Below, piece by piece: positions 22,690 to 26,242 of a DNA stretch of 26,242 nt. The notes beneath the pieces were generated by a model. It did no database searches. It had not been told where the DNA came from and saw only the letters and a list, made by a program, of their open reading frames with translations. Each line of letters opens with the position of its first letter. Positions within the stretch are counted from its first letter, which is position 1. The stretch spans positions 1 through 26,242 of the forward strand of contig JBMNOD010000048.1 in NCBI GenBank assembly GCA_050942875.1, in the 5' to 3' direction. A program made the translations under genes and the position numbers. The stretch comes from JAAZAI01 sp050942875 (GTDB lineage Bacteria > Verrucomicrobiota > Kiritimatiellia > RFP12 > UBA3636).

Positions 22690-25323
22690 TTATTTCAAGA
22701 AAACACTGGAGCCATTCCATGGCTGGACCGATTCGGCCGTGCGGATTTCGAGCGCGGGATCGCCGAAAAGGAGCATCGTTTGCAAAAGCCACGGTGTTTG
22801 ACCACTTTCCTTGAGCACGTTGAGAGACTTCATAACCGCATTCCCCAAATAGGGGGCGCGCGCGGAAATCGCATCGGCAACGGCAGTGGCGACGACTTTC
22901 TCCGGGAGTTCAAAGGAAATCGAAGCCGGGGCGTACACGGCGACCATGCCGCCATCCGTGCCGCGGAGCAGTTCGGCGCCCACGCAACTCGCCGAGGTCG
23001 AAGTGGTGTAAGGCTTGAAGTGGGTGTTCATGTCGCAGGTCATCCCGATGAGGACGCCGGGGCTGTTCGTAAGGGAAGCCACCGTATTGAAATGCAAATA
23101 AAAAGGTTTTTCACCAAGGTACCAGGCGCAGGCGTGGCCAAAGTAGGCACTGAACCACACCCCCGAGTCGAGCGCCGCGCGCCACGTCGTGCCGATGTAC
23201 GACCTTTTCGTTTCGACCGATGATCCCGCCGGCGCATCATATTCCGAAATAAACTGTTTTGAAAGGCGGTCGGGCAAATCAGCGAGCCAGTCCAAGGTGT
23301 TTTGCGGAAAATTATAGCCGGGAGCATCGATGTCGGCAATCGCCGCAACCGCCGTGCGGCTCTCGCGAGCTGCATCGGCAACGAGGGTCTTCGAAACCAT
23401 CCGATTGACTTCCGCCACGGAACGCGCGGGGAGGCGCCCGATCATCACGTCCGGAACGCCATTGTCGTCCAAATCGGCCAGCGCATTGTCGGTGCCGAGG
23501 ATCATGAGGCCTGTAGGGGATCTCGCATAGGGAATTCGCAGAACGGCAGGCGGAATGAAGTTGGGCTGCCAACTCGGGGAACCATAGATGCCGAGATAGT
23601 CGTAATTGCCGTCACCGACCAGCAGCACCATCTTGGGCGGCACGGACCAGGCACGGGAACGGGCCAGAAACGAACGGAGCGCATACGGAGAAAAACGACC
23701 GCCCATTTCCCGCAAGTACAGATCCTCGGTCTTCAACATCCCTGTTCGAAGCCCCTGGGCCGCGCGCGCTTGAACGAGGGGCTGCAACGCTTCGAAAAAC
23801 GCCTCGGGCGCCACGACGAGCCAGTCCACCGCATGGTGGGCGCCCGCCCAGGGATCGGCGCCGACACCCTCGACGACCTCGGGGACGCGAAACGCATCGG
23901 CCAGCCAAAGATTCGAGACCGCTGCCGGGGCGGTGAACGCAATCTGCCACGAGCCGTTCGTCGCGACCGTGATGGACGCGCCTGTCAAACGAACAGGGTT
24001 GCAAGAATTTTCAATGGCATAGGCGTCGATCGAAGACGATGAAAAGCCATCGGCGGCGATCGGTGCGCATGTGATGTCAAGCGTGACGCCCAGCTCGCCT
24101 GCCCGCGACACCATGGCGCGACGGTACTTGACGGTGAGCGAATCAATCGCGAAGCGGGCGCGCGCCACTCCATTCGTGGCCGCGATGTCGATTTTCAGGT
24201 TGTTCGATGGGGCGAGAAGCGAAGAAGGAGCGCTGCACGTCATGACGGCAGGCCCAACACCGCCCGCCGTCGGCGTGGCCAGCGTCGTGCCGCCAAGAGA
24301 CAAGGCAAAGGAAACGTGTGGCTCGGGAAACGTGGCGTTCGAGGTGAACGGGCGGCTCCAAATCCGCAACGTGGCAGGGTCTGCACCGTGGACGGCATCA
24401 GGCGTCTCGAAAGGCAACAGCAACGTCGTCTTGCCGGGGAAGTCCACAAAATCCCAGTACCAATTGTCAAAGGGGCGCTCAAAGGGGAGCGTCTCCCTCA
24501 GCTCTCGATCAGGCTCGATTCGTTCCTCGTGCCAAAAATCGCCTCGTACAGGAGCGTTGGTGATGGGCGAGACGGTCGCCTCGGCCATCGCGAGGCCGGG
24601 GGCTTGATCAATCCAATACACGTTGCGATCCGTGTAGACATCGCGGTAGGCATGGCCGATGAACGCAATGCCGTCGTTGTCCCCGACTGGATGCCAGGCG
24701 ACGGGTTCGTCCATGCAGAAGAGCGCCAGGTTCGTCGTGGCAATCCAGTTGCGCACGGCCTGCTCGGTCCCCGGCGCGAGGTGCGACGCGATCGCCGCCG
24801 CCGAAACGACGTAGCGCCCTGTTTCGGCGACAACAAGCCGCACGCGCTCCGCCGGCTCCGATCGAACGGTCGCCGGCAAGGCGCGTGGCATGCGTTTCGG
24901 GGGGTCAACAACAGGCGGCTCCACAACGGGAGTCTCCCATCCGACCTCCGGCCTGTCTTGAAGCCCCTCGGCCCACAGGCGGACGTCGAGCGCATCGACC
25001 TGCACATCGGCAGGCAGCCACGCCGTGTAGTGTGTGCGATCCGGTTCACGCCCAAACGACGTCTCCTCGCCTGCAACCTTCCAGACGCGTCCCGAATCGC
25101 CATCAACCCGGCGCACCTCGGCGACCCATGACGGATTCGCCTCCCAACCGCCATCAACGAACCAGTCGAGGCGGATGCCTGCCTCTTCACGCGTGGCAAA
25201 CACGGCAACGACCGATCCGGAAAACCCCGACGCAATCACGGCAGGGGCAACGACGCCAATGAACAGGGCAAACGAGAGCGCGCCCTGCCCCATCCGAATG
25301 AATCGAACTTTTTTGCTAGACAT
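22690..25323 (-). CDS. Secreted gingipain-like C25-family cysteine peptidase
   Basis: An 877-residue exported protein. The signal peptide has basic residues at ~4-10 and a hydrophobic core to ~32. Several beta domains (~35-480) precede a C25/caspase-fold catalytic domain (~500-860) with 'MVLLVGDGNYDYLGIYG' (565), 'DDNGVPDVMIGRLPARSVAEV' region (619), 'SAYFGHACAW' giving the catalytic His (H730), 'LIGMTCDMNTHF' giving the catalytic Cys (C763), and 'LLQTMLLFGDPALEI' (846), the usual end of the domain. It should cleave peptides outside the cytoplasm. Unlike gingipains there is no obvious T9SS sorting domain after the catalytic part (it ends 'WNGSSVFLK'). I choose ATG 25323, with AAAGGG 8 bp upstream; a GTG at 25329 is in frame. 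It is the first gene of the unit that continues into the PqqD-like gene, so its target may be the cluster's own peptide (inference). Confidence 0.85.
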   Translation of the reverse strand: MSSKKVRFIRMGQGALSFALFIGVVAPAVIASGFSGSVVAVFATREEAGIRLDWFVDGGWEANPSWVAEVRRVDGDSGRVWKVAGEETSFGREPDRTHYTAWLPADVQVDALDVRLWAEGLQDRPEVGWETPVVEPPVVDPPKRMPRALPATVRSEPAERVRLVVAETGRYVVSAAAIASHLAPGTEQAVRNWIATTNLALFCMDEPVAWHPVGDNDGIAFIGHAYRDVYTDRNVYWIDQAPGLAMAEATVSPITNAPVRGDFWHEERIEPDRELRETLPFERPFDNWYWDFVDFPGKTTLLLPFETPDAVHGADPATLRIWSRPFTSNATFPEPHVSFALSLGGTTLATPTAGGVGPAVMTCSAPSSLLAPSNNLKIDIAATNGVARARFAIDSLTVKYRRAMVSRAGELGVTLDITCAPIAADGFSSSSIDAYAIENSCNPVRLTGASITVATNGSWQIAFTAPAAVSNLWLADAFRVPEVVEGVGADPWAGAHHAVDWLVVAPEAFFEALQPLVQARAAQGLRTGMLKTEDLYLREMGGRFSPYALRSFLARSRAWSVPPKMVLLVGDGNYDYLGIYGSPSWQPNFIPPAVLRIPYARSPTGLMILGTDNALADLDDNGVPDVMIGRLPARSVAEVNRMVSKTLVADAARESRTAVAAIADIDAPGYNFPQNTLDWLADLPDRLSKQFISEYDAPAGSSVETKRSYIGTTWRAALDSGVWFSAYFGHACAWYLGEKPFYLHFNTVASLTNSPGVLIGMTCDMNTHFKPYTTSTSASCVGAELLRGTDGGMVAVYAPASISFELPEKVVATAVADAISARAPYLGNAVMKSLNVLKESGQTPWLLQTMLLFGDPALEIRTAESVQPWNGSSVFLK

Positions 25324-25429
25324 GGACACACCCTTTCATCTGCGTTAAAAAGACTTGAATTGCCAGTAAATCGAACCCGTCAGGAAAGAATCCCGCGCAG
25401 GCGCAAGTCCTCCTTCAGTTAATTCATTT

Positions 25430-25459
25430 ACGATAAACTATTTCCGCGTGAAAAGTCAA
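25430..25459 (-). promoter_or_regulatory. Promoter-like sequence upstream of the C25 peptidase gene
   Basis: TTGACT (25459-25454, 5/6) and TATCGT (25435-25430, 4/6) are 18 bp apart in an AT-rich pocket, about 105 bp before the ATG. A strong orphan AAGGAGG (25415-25409) lies in the long leader without a convincing start codon at proper distance. Confidence 0.45.
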
Positions 25460-25558
25460 ATCAGAGTTTTCAAAAATTGTATCCGGTCAGTCGCTAGTCG
25501 CCAGTGGACGCGAACCGCTTCGCTGGGAACGAGCACGTGAACGATGCGGCAAGGCAAA

Positions 25559-25981
25559 GGGGCACGGGTTCTCCAACCCGTGGGCGCAACCACGGACAGG
25601 AATTCCGTGCCCCTGTCCAAGGCGCGCCGCGCCGGGGCGCGGGCGAGTGGACGCGGGCGGCGACACGCGGCGGGGACGCCGCGGTCTCTGCGGGCATACG
25701 GACAACGGGGCACGGGTTTTCCAACCCGTGGGCGCAACCACGGACAGGAATGTCCGTGCCCCTGTCCAAGGCGCACCGCGCCGGGGCGCGGGCGAGTGGA
25801 CGCGGGCGGCGACACGCGGCGGGGACGCCGCGGTCTCCGCGGGCATACGGGCAAAGGGGCACGGGTTTTCCAACCCGTGGGCGCAACCACGGACAGGAAT
25901 GTCCGTGCCCCTGTCCAAGGCGCGCCGCGCCGGGGCGCGGGCGAGTGGACGCGGGCGACGACACGCGGCGGGGACGCCGCG
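25559..25981. repeat. Three tandem ~148-bp GC-rich palindromic repeats
   Basis: Units begin at 25559, 25707 and 25856 (periods 148 and 149); the third is cut at ~25981. Each holds one stem cacgggtt/aacccgtg (loop TTCC in the last two copies, TCTCC-like in the first) and a second stem cacggaca/tgtccgtg with loop GGAA (reduced in the first copy), then a GC-rich palindromic tail with 'ccgcgg' arms. Both strands stay open through the repeats by composition; the deduced proteins are repetitive artefacts. Confidence 0.88.
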
Positions 25982-26242
25982 TCCACTGAGCCACGCAAAA
26001 TCAATGAACCGACTGAACCGACTGATTAGACCGATCTTCAAAGCTCTTCGACAACGTTTGCGACAAAGCCGCCCTTCGCCAAATCAAAAATCACAAATCT
26101 AAAATCCCCTTCATAGCCACAAAAAACAAGTATGTGGGTGAGTCAAGCTCCTTTTTTTGCCGTTTCGTCTAAGCCCTTCCTTGGCAACAGTTTATGAGAA
26201 GATTTGGTCGAAGTCGGCTCAGGGGCGCGAGCGGGCTGCTTC
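25982..26242. other. Right-hand intergenic sequence
   Basis: No gene is supported. A short direct repeat of 'accgactga' occurs at ~26007-26022, followed by AT-richer sequence with 'aaatc' repetitions (~26080-26105). Nothing else recognisable up to the window edge. Confidence 0.5.

Noticed and set aside
25559..25981. Possible CRISPR array
   Set aside because: The whole ~148-bp unit is repeated, with no unique spacers and no cas genes nearby; the same holds for the 48-bp repeats at 6387-6513.
25456..26102. Several overlapping 150-184-residue frames on both strands
   Set aside because: All are translations of the 148-bp tandem repeats, with near-identical repeated products and no start signals.

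Overview
The window is about 65% GC, densely coded and almost entirely chromosomal in character. It suggests an uncultured member of the Verrucomicrobiota/Kiritimatiellota branch of the PVC bacteria. The reasons are a giant Cys-rich BspA-like surface protein, secreted SUMF1-fold proteins with an N-terminal 'PTVSNV' beta domain, many carbohydrate-active enzymes without SusC/D, a secreted C25 peptidase, and palindrome-rich GC-rich dispersed repeats between genes. This placement is inferred from gene style; no rRNA or other phylogenetic marker is present.

Layout. (1) Positions 1-6364, + strand: the 3' part of a very large repeat-built surface protein, followed closely by an outer-membrane beta-barrel protein. 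A small tandem repeat (6387-6513) separates these from the convergent genes that follow. (2) Positions 6581-8975, - strand: a FtsB/DivIC-like cell-division protein coupled to a GH42-type beta-galactosidase, with a recognisable promoter. (3) Positions 9103-20022, - strand: a glycan-utilisation locus. In transcription order it holds a XylR-like regulator (sugar-binding sensor plus AraC HTH), a GH38 alpha-mannosidase-like enzyme, a 62-residue secreted peptide, two tandem secreted SUMF1-fold paralogues of equal length, a secreted clan-A glycosidase, and a GH78-like rhamnosidase whose C-terminus looks truncated and is followed in frame by the remnant of another gene. (4) Positions 20023-20801: a gene-poor stretch with a probable regulator promoter and a striking AGGATT-type hairpin repeat. 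(5) Positions 20802-25323, - strand: a secreted gingipain-like C25 cysteine peptidase, a PqqD-like protein, a 52-residue peptide with a leader-like half and a Ser/Cys-rich tail, and an HPr-kinase-like ATP-binding protein. (6) Positions 25324-26242: a promoter, then three tandem ~148-bp palindromic repeats, then no gene.

The most interesting region is (5). PqqD-like proteins are RiPP recognition elements, and HprK-like kinases are known partners in some lasso-peptide clusters, where they phosphorylate the precursor. The peptide sits 13 bp before the kinase, has its own promoter-like sequence and has a leader/core layout. Together with an exported protease this makes a plausible undescribed peptide-modification and processing system. 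That is an inference from gene content and order; no other maturase is visible in the window.
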